Assembly (NCBI GenBank): GCA_018400335.1
Contig: JAGYMT010000163.1
Span: 1 to 5,257, forward strand
Length of the DNA: 5,257 bases
From: Kiritimatiellia bacterium
GTDB taxonomy: Bacteria; Verrucomicrobiota; Kiritimatiellia; JAAZAB01
Direction: 5' to 3'
The notes under the pieces were generated by a model. It did no database searches. It worked only from the letters and a program-made list of their open reading frames with translations, and was not told the DNA's origin. Below are positions 1-5,131 of the stretch, in pieces. Numbering within the stretch: the stretch's first letter is position 1; every line of letters begins with the position of its first letter. Position numbers and translations under genes: made by a program.

Positions 1-745
1 CCAGTTCCGGACGGGCTTTGCCGAGCCGCCAGAGCTGCGAGAAGACGTGGCACATCCAGCTGTGGTAGCTCGGATTGTGTTCCTCGTGCGAGCCGTCCGG
101 ATGAACCTGACGGTGGAAAGTCTCGTTGAGCTGGCGCACCGCGAAGGGGACATGTTCGTCGAGCCCGGGAACGGTGAGCCCGGACTGGAGCATCGTCACC
201 AGGCCGGCGATGCGCCAGTTGCCTTTGCGCGCGAGATGCAGCCGCAGTAGGCGCAATTGGTCGCGCGCGGAATCAACAACGCTCTGAATGAAAGCGTCGT
301 CCTTGAAATCCGGGCTGTCCGCGAGCACCTCGACCGCGCGCCACCATGAACCGAGGCGCACGGCGGTGTTGAGCGTGCTGTCGCCCGGCAGCATGGCGTC
401 CCTGCCGGAATATGGATGGGCGCGAATCCAGTCCTCCATCAGCATCCGGGCCAGGCGCGGCAGATCTTCGTCGCGCTCCGCCTGGTAGACGGGCAGGACA
501 TGCAGGACGCAGTAGAAGCGGTTGAGCTGGGCCGGCCATTCCTGGTGGTGCACGTGCCCCCCGCTCCAGTCAACGCCGGACAGGCCGATCTCCACCTCCA
601 CGTCGCCGTAGAAAAAAGCGCGGCCCTGCTTGAGAGCCGCGGCCGCCTTGCGTGAAGTCTCAAGATCGGCGGTGGCTCTGCCTGCTCCGACGTGTTCATT
701 GTAGAGAGCGGCGTTGCGCGCGATTGCGGCGGCAAGATCTTTCAT
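1..745 (-). CDS. Heparinase II/III-like polysaccharide lyase, N-terminal part (runs off the left edge)
   Basis: This is an open frame of 248 codons from the ATG at 745 to the window edge without a stop, so the gene is incomplete at its 3' end. The start is well supported: AAGGAG lies 5 nt upstream. The protein resembles the all-alpha N-terminal toroid of heparinase II/III-family lyases: WPAQLNRFY (residues 70-78), a WIRAHP segment (106-111), GSWWRAVEVL (132-141), GNWRIAGL (175-182), and the motif VHPDGSHEEHNPSYHSW (214-230). In the family this last type of motif (V-PDG--E-SP-YH) marks the end of the toroid and carries active-site residues. Full-length members are usually about 600 aa or more, so the C-terminal beta-sandwich should lie outside the window. 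The N-terminus (MKDLAAAIARN) has no signal peptide, which suggests a cytoplasmic enzyme acting on imported oligosaccharides; this is inference. The substrate cannot be assigned. The family call is fairly secure, the exact lyase class is not. Confidence 0.82.
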   Translation of the reverse strand, partial: MKDLAAAIARNAALYNEHVGAGRATADLETSRKAAAALKQGRAFFYGDVEVEIGLSGVDWSGGHVHHQEWPAQLNRFYCVLHVLPVYQAERDEDLPRLARMLMEDWIRAHPYSGRDAMLPGDSTLNTAVRLGSWWRAVEVLADSPDFKDDAFIQSVVDSARDQLRLLRLHLARKGNWRIAGLVTMLQSGLTVPGLDEHVPFAVRQLNETFHRQVHPDGSHEEHNPSYHSWMCHVFSQLWRLGKARPEL

Positions 746-750
746 TGATT

Positions 751-756
751 CTCCTT
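751..756 (-). promoter_or_regulatory. Ribosome binding site of the heparinase-like gene
   Basis: The minus strand reads AAGGAG, then five bases (AATCA), then ATG at 745. This near-perfect Shine-Dalgarno sequence fixes the start codon. Confidence 0.8.
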
Positions 757-757
757 T

Positions 758-784
758 ATAAAATTTTAGGGACGAAAATTTTAT
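758..784 (-). promoter_or_regulatory. Perfect 10-bp inverted repeat in the leader of the heparinase-like gene
   Basis: ATAAAATTTT (758-767) and AAAATTTTAT (775-784) are perfect inverted copies separated by AGGGACG. The element sits directly upstream of the ribosome binding site and downstream of the candidate promoter. It stands out as very AT-rich in a GC-rich window. It could be an operator for a dimeric repressor or an RNA hairpin that occludes the ribosome binding site. The symmetry is seen directly; the role is inferred. Confidence 0.45.
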
Positions 785-801
785 TCAGATTAAGGACTGC
801 T

Positions 802-829
802 ATTGTGGGGGATGCGTTTGGAAAGTCAA
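802..829 (-). promoter_or_regulatory. Candidate sigma70-type promoter of the heparinase-like gene
   Basis: On the minus strand TTGACT (829-824) is followed after 16 bases by CACAAT (807-802). The -35 box matches consensus at 5 of 6 positions and the -10 box at 4 of 6. Transcription would start near 795, giving a leader of about 50 nt that contains the 10-bp inverted repeat. The call is based on pattern only. Confidence 0.35.
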
Positions 830-943
830 TTCGATAACGGGGTGCGCGCCGGAGGCATGGATGGCCGGCCCCGGCCCCCGACACTCTTCGAGGTCGGGAC
901 GGCTACGGAAGACCGACTACAGAAGAACATGGGATTTTCGTGG

Positions 944-963
944 CGCAAGCGTCCACGCTTGCG
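944..963. repeat. Short perfect palindromic hairpin
   Basis: CGCAAGCGT and ACGCTTGCG are exact inverted copies separated by CC, giving an 8-bp stem with a TCCA loop. There is no T-run on either side, so it is not a standard intrinsic terminator. Confidence 0.5.
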
Positions 964-993
964 ATCCTGAACAAGAACGGATGTGAGAAGGAT

Positions 994-1228
994 CACGAGC
1001 CGGAGGCTCATGCCACGGGGGAACGGGAGACGAATTCCGGTGCATGTTTTTTGTAGGGGGGGTTATGTCCGTGCCGATCGGGAGACGCGCCCTGACCCCG
1101 GAATGCCCGTGCGCGGAGCGCCCGGGCCACCAGCGCGCTTCGGACGAATGGAAAAGGTGGCCCGTGCGCTCCGCGCGCGGGCAATGTGCGTTGCCTGTGG
1201 GTTCCGTGGCATGAGCCTCCGGCTCGTG
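994..1228. repeat. 235-bp element bounded by 25-bp perfect inverted repeats (MITE-like)
   Basis: Positions 994-1018 and 1204-1228 are perfect inverted complements over 25 bases, with core CACGAGCCGGAGGCTCATG. The similarity extends outwards through AGGA with one bulged base. The enclosed 185 bp contain a second palindrome placed off-centre and no coding sequence. Terminal inverted repeats around a short non-coding body fit a miniature non-autonomous element. I see no clear target-site duplication, so mobility is not shown. Confidence 0.55.
1102..1185. repeat. Palindromic interspersed repeat, copy 1 (30-bp arms, 24-nt loop)
   Basis: The left arm 1102-1131 and right arm 1156-1185 are inverted complements with three mismatches over 30 bases. 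The left arm includes GCGCGGAGCG and ends in GGGCCACC. The right arm starts GGTGGCCCGTGCGCTCC and ends CGCGGGCAAT. The complement of the right arm is identical to the left arm of the copy at 5132-5250, and the loops of the two copies are also similar. A 30-bp GC-rich stem could stop or stabilise transcripts. The element resembles REP or MITE repeats in form; its family is not identified. Confidence 0.65.
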
Positions 1229-1344
1229 TCCTGGAATTCCTGCCTCAACGGGACCTGCTACAGGAAAGAAATTGATGTGTGCGGCCTCAGATGCGAAGCG
1301 TAGTTCGGCAGGCATGCGGTGCATCCGGCTTAAGCGAGGGTGGG

Positions 1345-2151
1345 CTACCGATTGAGCAGCGCGAGAATGGCGGACTTCGACACGAGCGTCATGTCTTGTT
1401 CCCGCTCAAGAAACGGGGACACGTCTTTTCGGGCTTCAGGCCAGTTCACGGCCTCAAGCCTTTCGGCCAGAACCGTGCGCCAGTTTTGCGGTGTCAAAGG
1501 TGATCCCGTCCATCCGGTCTGTCGGAGCGCATTGTTAAGTTGAAGCAGATTCGGGGCCGGCCAGGAATCGTCGGCCAGATACCAGGCCAGGTCATAGAGA
1601 TCTCGGCCCTTTGTGTATTTCCGCGTGATGACTGCATGGAGCTTGCCCGCCAGCAGTGACGCCCTGTCGTGATGATGGAGGTTCAGCATCACAAAACGTC
1701 TTAATAATTTTGTTTCGGTGACGGCTCCGGCCGGGGGATTGGTATCGGTTTCGACCTTTACCATGAATACCTCCTCGCGATGGGGAGAGGCGCCGATCTC
1801 GAACAGGAGTCCGCGGAACTTCACATGCGCCGCGGCGACCGTTGCGCGGGTGCGGACCTTCACTTCCACATCATATGCCTGGGCCGAGAGCGCGCGCTGA
1901 ACGGCAGTCATATGCCGCTCGAATTTCGCGTCGCGCGCCGGCTCGACAAGTGAGAAGTCGAGGTCTTCGGAGTAGCGCGGCAGCCTGTACAGAAAGCGGA
2001 GCGCGGTTCCGCCGACAAAGGCCCAGTCCGCGAAGGCGCCGTTGTCCTGCAGCGCCAGCAAGACCTGCGCCTGCAGAAATTCGCGCGCCATGTTTCGTCG
2101 TGCCTGAATATTGGTCTCATCGCCAAGAAATTGGATCAGCAGTGGTTTCAC
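1345..2151 (-). CDS. abiEii: AbiEii/AbiGii-family nucleotidyltransferase toxin (type IV toxin-antitoxin)
   Basis: This 268-aa protein has the hallmarks of the DUF1814 / AbiEii family, DNA polymerase beta-like nucleotidyltransferases. FVGGTALRFLYRLPRYSEDLDFSL (first G at residue 47) supplies the G-G/S and D-x-D metal-binding motif, with D63 and D65. VFMVKVETDTNPP (128-140) is the usual central strand. GKLHAV (169-174) and KGRDLYDLAWYL (181-192) supply the conserved Lys and R-D-x-Y-D-L motif. The length is normal for the family. The start is a GTG at 2151 that overlaps the TGA of abiEi by four bases (GTGA) and has a strong AGGAGGAG five bases upstream. In characterised AbiE systems the toxin is bacteriostatic, is neutralised by AbiEi without stable binding, and can block phage growth. 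All key residues seem present, so it is probably active. The protein stops with TAG at 1345-1347. Confidence 0.93.
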   Translation of the reverse strand: MKPLLIQFLGDETNIQARRNMAREFLQAQVLLALQDNGAFADWAFVGGTALRFLYRLPRYSEDLDFSLVEPARDAKFERHMTAVQRALSAQAYDVEVKVRTRATVAAAHVKFRGLLFEIGASPHREEVFMVKVETDTNPPAGAVTETKLLRRFVMLNLHHHDRASLLAGKLHAVITRKYTKGRDLYDLAWYLADDSWPAPNLLQLNNALRQTGWTGSPLTPQNWRTVLAERLEAVNWPEARKDVSPFLEREQDMTLVSKSAILALLNR

Positions 2152-2777
2152 TTTGTCTCCTCCTGCCAGATTGCGAGCAGGCGCTTCACTGCCCGAATCA
2201 CCTTGCCGGAAGCGCCGGCATCGGCTGCGGCCAGCAGAACTGTCTCGTTCGCAAAACTGGGATGCGGTGTTACGCGAAGCTCACGGAGCAGCGCATCTTT
2301 GTCGCTGTTCGGAGTGAGGTAGAGCAGGTCAATAAGGGCCTTTTCGGGAGATGCGATCAGCACCGGCATGTCCGGAGAGATGTCAATCTCGTGAAATCCG
2401 GTGAAAAGTCGCTTTGCGATATGCCTGTATTCGAATCGGCCAAGGGGAGCTTGGAGACGTTCCGGTCTGCCGGTAGTGATGCTTGTGGTTGTCGGAACAT
2501 ATTCCGGGATCATACCGTAATGCGACAGCGCTGATTGCAGGCTCACATAGGACGCGCGTTTAAGGATATTTGCCACGAGGAAGGGATGCGGCGATTGCCT
2601 GGCATACTTAGCTTCAATTGCGTATACGCCCCGCCTGAGTTGGAGCACCCGGCCGGACTTGCACCAACGATCAAGTTGCCGTCCCACACTCGCCGGTTTG
2701 GCTTGTCCCGAAAGGATTTGTCCAGTCCGGAACACGCCGTGCGATGGCACATGGCTGATTAGATCATTGAATCTCAT
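2148..2777 (-). CDS. abiEi: AbiEi-family antitoxin (winged-helix DNA-binding, type IV toxin-antitoxin)
   Basis: The 209-aa protein has an N-terminal winged-helix domain: GVFRTGQIL (14-22), VGRQLDRWCKSGRV (31-44), and the wing LQLRRGVYAI (45-54). This matches the AbiEi_4-type antitoxin domain. The C-terminal antitoxin domain follows, with YVSLQSALSHYGMIPE (77-92) and the conserved SPEKALIDLLYL (143-154). These are typical of AbiEi partners of DUF1814 toxins. AbiEi proteins both neutralise the toxin and repress their own promoter by binding inverted repeats. I chose the ATG at 2777 because MRFNDLI fits the start of the domain. An in-frame ATG at 2897 would add 40 residues that read out of the heparinase relic and look non-coding. 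There is no good Shine-Dalgarno sequence before 2777, and the message may be nearly leaderless. Confidence 0.88.
   Translation of the reverse strand: MRFNDLISHVPSHGVFRTGQILSGQAKPASVGRQLDRWCKSGRVLQLRRGVYAIEAKYARQSPHPFLVANILKRASYVSLQSALSHYGMIPEYVPTTTSITTGRPERLQAPLGRFEYRHIAKRLFTGFHEIDISPDMPVLIASPEKALIDLLYLTPNSDKDALLRELRVTPHPSFANETVLLAAADAGASGKVIRAVKRLLAIWQEETK
2157..2164 (-). promoter_or_regulatory. Strong ribosome binding site of abiEii, inside the abiEi coding end
   Basis: The minus strand reads AGGAGGAG, then ACAAA, then the GTG start at 2151. It decides the GTG start, since no in-frame ATG is near. It lies within the last codons of abiEi, so toxin translation is coupled to antitoxin translation but can probably also start on its own. 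Confidence 0.75.
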
Positions 2778-2783
2778 GGCAAC

Positions 2784-2812
2784 AATATGACATAAAAGTC
2801 TGGTAAACGCAA
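2784..2812 (-). promoter_or_regulatory. Candidate abiE promoter
   Basis: On the minus strand TTGCGT (2812-2807) is followed after 17 bases by CATATT (2789-2784). An alternative is TCATAT after 16 bases. Transcription would then begin at or very near the ATG at 2777, giving a leaderless or nearly leaderless antitoxin message. The call is pattern-based and weak. Confidence 0.25.
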
Positions 2813-2870
2813 TGGAAAAATCAGAATATGCGGATTTGCAGAAAAAACCGATGACAGACTTGCGTTTGCC
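2802..2870. promoter_or_regulatory. Inverted repeat pair upstream of abiEi, candidate AbiEi operator
   Basis: GGTAAACGCAA (2802-2812) and TTGCGTTTGCC (2860-2870) are inverted copies with one mismatch over 11 bases, 47 bases apart. The first overlaps the candidate -35 box. Characterised AbiEi antitoxins repress their own operon by binding inverted repeats in the promoter, which gives this pair a plausible role. The repeat is seen; binding is inferred. Confidence 0.3.
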
Positions 2871-2895
2871 GATTAAGCGTGATGATTCTGCCGCC

Positions 2896-2997
2896 ATGGG
2901 CGCGAATCCAGTCCTCCATCAGCATCTGGGGCAGGCGGGCAGTTCTTCGTCGGGCTCTGCCTGCTCCGACGTGTTCATTATAGAGAGCGGCGTTGCG
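2896..2997 (-). pseudogene. Relic of the heparinase-like gene: two 5' pieces joined by an internal deletion
   Basis: This 102-bp stretch is about 93% identical to two separate parts of the heparinase-like gene. 2896-2963 matches 416-484 and 2964-2997 matches 685-718, on the same strand. The 200 bases between GCTCCGCCTG (475-484) and GCTCTGCCTG (675-684) are missing, which fits deletion between short direct repeats. One further base is lost, so the total loss is 201 bases and the reading frame is restored: RNAALYNEHVGAGRA leads into MLMEDWIRAH. There is no start codon, because the first 27 bases of the gene (start codon included) are missing and TAA lies in frame at 3016-3018. The frame ends soon downstream. 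It is a non-functional remnant of a duplicate or paralogue. Confidence 0.75.
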
Positions 2998-3078
2998 GGG
3001 GGGGGTGGAGATCGGTTACGGTTACGGAGCGGGGGAACGGGGAACGGCTACGGTCACGGAGTCCGGAATGGGAATCGG
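2998..3078. repeat. G-rich low-complexity tract with CGGNNA-like repeats
   Basis: A run of nine G (2997-3005) starts at the edge of the heparinase relic. It is followed by imperfect hexamer-like units at about 3013-3060: CGGTTA twice, GGGGAACGG twice, CGGCTA, CGGTCA. No gene is apparent. It looks like microsatellite-type expansion in non-coding DNA. Confidence 0.5.
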
Positions 3079-3122
3079 ACGAAAAAGTGCCGAAATGATG
3101 TCAGGTTGTGAAGGATTCGTCC

Positions 3123-3157
3123 GCAACAGATTACCCTAAATAGCAACCTATTACCCT
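3123..3157 (+). promoter_or_regulatory. Pair of 15-bp direct repeats, candidate activator site
   Basis: GCAACAGATTACCCT (3123-3137) and GCAACCTATTACCCT (3143-3157) differ at two positions and are offset by exactly 20 bp, about two turns of the helix. They end five bases before the candidate -35 box of the ceramidase-like operon. Tandem half-sites in the same orientation just upstream of -35 are the usual arrangement for AraC/XylS-type activators. No such regulator gene is in the window, so the binder is unknown. Confidence 0.5.
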
Positions 3158-3161
3158 TGTG

Positions 3162-3189
3162 CTGACAACAATTCCTGTGGAACTATTTT
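3162..3189 (+). promoter_or_regulatory. Candidate promoter of the ceramidase-like operon
   Basis: CTGACA (3162-3167) is followed after 16 bases by TATTTT (3184-3189). Both are close to sigma70 consensus. Transcription would start near 3196, giving a leader of about 80 nt before the ATG at 3278. The direct repeats at 3123-3157 lie immediately upstream. Confidence 0.4.
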
Positions 3190-3277
3190 GATTGTTGACG
3201 ACTCGCTCCGCATGGGGCGGCTCGCGATGAATGCCGGACTGGCCGGCAAATGCTCTCAGCGAAAGGAAAAACAGGTA

Positions 3278-4642
3278 ATGCTCCAGATCGGATGGTCAAC
3301 GAAAGACATAACACCGGACAGGCCCGCCATGATCCAGGGTCAGCGCAACACCAGGATCGGGCGCAAGGCGCTCGATCCGCTCACGGTCACGGCCATGGCG
3401 ATTGAGGGCGGAACTCCGCCGGACTGCGCGATTATGATATCGTGCGACCTGCCGTTCATTGAACAGTCGCTCTTGCAGGCTGTCCGCGAACAGGCGTGCG
3501 CCAGACTGCCAAGCATCAGTCCGGACCGGATCCTGATGAACGCGACGCATACCCATACCGCGATGGTTCTGCGCGACGGGGTCTATGACCACCCGGGCGG
3601 AGACGTGATGCTGCCGTCCGAGAGCCATGCCGTTGTCGCCGCCATCGCCGCGGAAGCCGCTGTCGAGGCATGGAACGCGCGTACGCCCATGACGGTCGGC
3701 CGCGCGTTCGGTCATGCCGTTGTCGGGCACAACCGGCTAACCGTATATGCCGACGGCCATTCGAAGATGTACGGCAAGACGAACGGTCCCGACTTCCGTT
3801 ATATCGGCGGCTACGAGGACCACAGCCTCGACATGCTCTTCATGTGGAAGCCTGACGGCAAGCTCGCGGGCACGGCCATCTCGATTCCGTGCCCATCCCA
3901 GGTTACCGAGGGTATCTGTGAGTTCTCGGCCGATTTCTGGCACGAGATCCGCGTCGAGCTCCGGAGCCGGCTCGGGGCGGACCTGTTCGTCCTGCCCATC
4001 TGCGCCGCCGCGGGCGATCAGTCCCCGCACTTCCTGGTCTACGGCCGGGAGGAAGAAGAGATGCGCAAACGCCGCGGGCTGACGGAGCGTCAGAAAATCG
4101 GCGAACGCGTTGCCGACGCCGTGATGCGCGCACTCGCCTGCACGCATCCTGAGCCGGTCGAAGCCACCACGTTTGCGCATGTGAGCAAAAGCATTGACCT
4201 GCCGCCAAGAAAGATCACACGCGAGGACCGTGACTGGGCTCAGGGCATGTACGACCAATGGGTTGTGGAACACGGCGAGAACACGTCCTGGTCCGCACAG
4301 CGCCGGCTGGCGATCGTCGAGACTTTTGACGGTCTCCGTGAGCCCGAGCCGTATCCCATCGAGATCCACATCCTGCGCATCGGCGACGCCGTGCTGGCGA
4401 CCAACCCGTTCGAGCTCTTCCTCGATTACGGGATTGAGATGAAGGCGCGCAGTCCGGCGCGCCAGACCATTCTTGCCCAGCTCACCGGATGGGGCTGGTA
4501 CCTGCCCTCGGAACGTTCGATACAGGGAGGTGCGTACGGCGCCAACCCTGAAGTCTCAATGGTCGGCCCTGACGGCGGCCGGATACTGGTCGAGGAGACA
4601 TTGGCAATGATCAATGACCTATGGGAAGGTGAAGCAAAATGA
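3278..4642 (+). CDS. Neutral/alkaline non-lysosomal ceramidase N-terminal domain-like hydrolase
   Basis: The 454-aa protein begins MLQIGWSTKDITP, the usual start of bacterial proteins with this domain. Motifs in order are NATHTHTA (88-95), GHAVVGHNR (145-153), AGTAISIPCPSQV (197-209), AAAGDQSPH (243-251), LATNPFELFLDYG (from about 373) and WYLPSERSIQGGAYG (from about 407). In Pseudomonas neutral ceramidase the zinc ligands are two His, a Glu and a Tyr, with a Ser nucleophile. Here H91/H93, E379, Y420 and S249 are likely counterparts, but the second His site reads Cys-Pro-Ser-Gln. No signal peptide is visible, unlike secreted ceramidases. It is shorter than true ceramidases and lacks room for their C-terminal domain. 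The real substrate is unknown; an amide or ester hydrolase role is the most that can be said. The start at 3278 is preferred over a TTG at 3188 and ATGs at 3212 and 3227 because of the family N-terminus. Its ribosome binding site is only moderate (AAAGGA or AGGT). The downstream gene overlaps by ATGA. Confidence 0.85.
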   Translation: MLQIGWSTKDITPDRPAMIQGQRNTRIGRKALDPLTVTAMAIEGGTPPDCAIMISCDLPFIEQSLLQAVREQACARLPSISPDRILMNATHTHTAMVLRDGVYDHPGGDVMLPSESHAVVAAIAAEAAVEAWNARTPMTVGRAFGHAVVGHNRLTVYADGHSKMYGKTNGPDFRYIGGYEDHSLDMLFMWKPDGKLAGTAISIPCPSQVTEGICEFSADFWHEIRVELRSRLGADLFVLPICAAAGDQSPHFLVYGREEEEMRKRRGLTERQKIGERVADAVMRALACTHPEPVEATTFAHVSKSIDLPPRKITREDRDWAQGMYDQWVVEHGENTSWSAQRRLAIVETFDGLREPEPYPIEIHILRIGDAVLATNPFELFLDYGIEMKARSPARQTILAQLTGWGWYLPSERSIQGGAYGANPEVSMVGPDGGRILVEETLAMINDLWEGEAK

Positions 4643-4800
4643 AAGCCGACGATAACAGGAAGAGCCGTCTGATGGCCGGCGCCGCGGAAGCCGACATATC
4701 GCCCGAACTCGGAATTCAGCTCGCCGGAGCGATAGGGCATCGGCGGCCGGCCGAGGAGATAAGAGAACCGATCTACACGCGCGCCCTTGTCCTGGACTGA
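4639..4800 (+). CDS. Truncated second ceramidase-like protein, 53-residue N-terminal stub (probable pseudogene)
   Basis: The ORF starts at the ATG of an ATGA overlap with the upstream ceramidase-like gene, has AAGGTGA six bases upstream, and ends at TGA 4798-4800. The translation contains MAGAAEADISPELGIQLAG (12-30), then RRPAEEIREPIYTRALVLD (35-53). This pattern (G-A-x-D-I-(S/T)-P near the start, then D/E-P-I-(Y/H)-x-R-A-L-V-L-D) is the N-terminal strand region of the ceramidase N-terminal domain. Everything after LVLD is missing, including all catalytic motifs. The next gene begins 11 bases later. An internal deletion of about 400 codons joining the 5' end to the stop-and-spacer region of the original gene is the simplest explanation. 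The stub is probably still translated but cannot be an enzyme. Confidence 0.7.
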   Translation: MKADDNRKSRLMAGAAEADISPELGIQLAGAIGHRRPAEEIREPIYTRALVLD

Positions 4801-4811
4801 AAGGCACTGCA

Positions 4812-5108
4812 ATGATAACACCCCGCGAGAACCTGCTCCGCGTCTACCGCCACGAACAACCGGAATGGATACCGGCATTTGCCGGCTGTGACAACTATAA
4901 CCAGCCCAGCCGCAAGGGCATGCCTGAACAGCTCGCCGGACAGCTTGGAAACGTGGGCTCCTGGTGCGACCCGGCCCATATCCATCTGAATCGCTGGCTT
5001 GGGCTCGACATCTTCTCGCCCGTTCGCTCTCCGCTCACTTCGCGCACACCGAACTGCGCGACCAGGAACGAGACCAAAGGCAATGAGCAGCATAACGCCG
5101 CAAGTTAA
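4812..5108 (+). CDS. Truncated uroporphyrinogen decarboxylase (URO-D) family protein, N-terminal stub (probable pseudogene)
   Basis: The 98-aa ORF begins MITPRENLLRVYRHEQPEWIP, typical of the URO-D-like methyltransferase-type proteins common in PVC and related bacteria. It continues with DNYNQPSRKGMPEQLAGQLG (27-46) and LNRWLGLDIFSPVRSP (59-74). These proteins usually have about 350-400 residues, so only the first quarter remains. Likeness to the family seems to fade after about residue 90 (TKGNE), and the frame closes at TAA 5106-5108, just before a palindromic repeat. The start has AAGG seven bases upstream, partly inside the stop region of the preceding stub. The classical heme-pathway URO-D signature is not present in this part. 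Members of this group are usually thought to act in methyl transfer or demethylation rather than heme synthesis; the role here is inference. The truncated product should be inactive. Confidence 0.7.
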   Translation: MITPRENLLRVYRHEQPEWIPAFAGCDNYNQPSRKGMPEQLAGQLGNVGSWCDPAHIHLNRWLGLDIFSPVRSPLTSRTPNCATRNETKGNEQHNAAS

Positions 5109-5131
5109 ATAATCATCAGCCAACACGACGG

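Larger units (their letters stand above)
838..1344. other. Gene-free stretch made of palindromic repeat pieces
   Basis: No credible gene lies here. Open frames on both strands are short, lack family features and run through palindromes. The stretch holds a short perfect hairpin (944-963), a pair of 25-bp outer inverted repeats (994-1018 and 1204-1228), a degenerate palindromic piece around CCGATCGG (1074-1081), and an inner palindrome with 30-bp arms (1102-1185). It separates abiEii from the heparinase-like gene on the same strand. No U-tailed terminator is visible, so the palindromes are the only obvious candidates for stopping abiE transcripts. Confidence 0.6.

Noticed and set aside
944..963. 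Hairpin considered as an intrinsic terminator for abiE
   Set aside because: It has no T-run on either strand and lies about 380 bp past the abiEii stop.
917..1324. Minus-strand open frame of 135 codons
   Set aside because: It reads straight through the nested palindromes, shows no domain, and has repeat-derived Arg/Trp/Pro-rich composition.
1842..2534. Plus-strand open frame of 230 codons
   Set aside because: It is antisense to the well-supported abiEi and abiEii genes and spans their junction, with no recognisable family features.
2778..2897. 40-residue N-terminal extension of AbiEi from the ATG at 2897
   Set aside because: The extension begins inside the heparinase relic in a different frame and does not look like part of the winged-helix domain. 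MRFNDLI at 2777 fits better.
3004..3015. 12-base match of GGTGGAGATCGG to the complement of 585-596 in the heparinase-like gene
   Set aside because: It lies beside the relic but matches only 12 bases, so chance is a reasonable explanation. It is not used as evidence for a longer relic.
3188..3277. 30-residue N-terminal extension of the ceramidase-like protein
   Set aside because: It would start at a TTG that overlaps the predicted -10 box. The added residues do not match the family N-terminus, which begins at MLQIGWS.
3737..4369. Minus-strand open frame of 210 codons
   Set aside because: It is the antisense shadow of the ceramidase-like gene, a common effect in GC-rich coding DNA.
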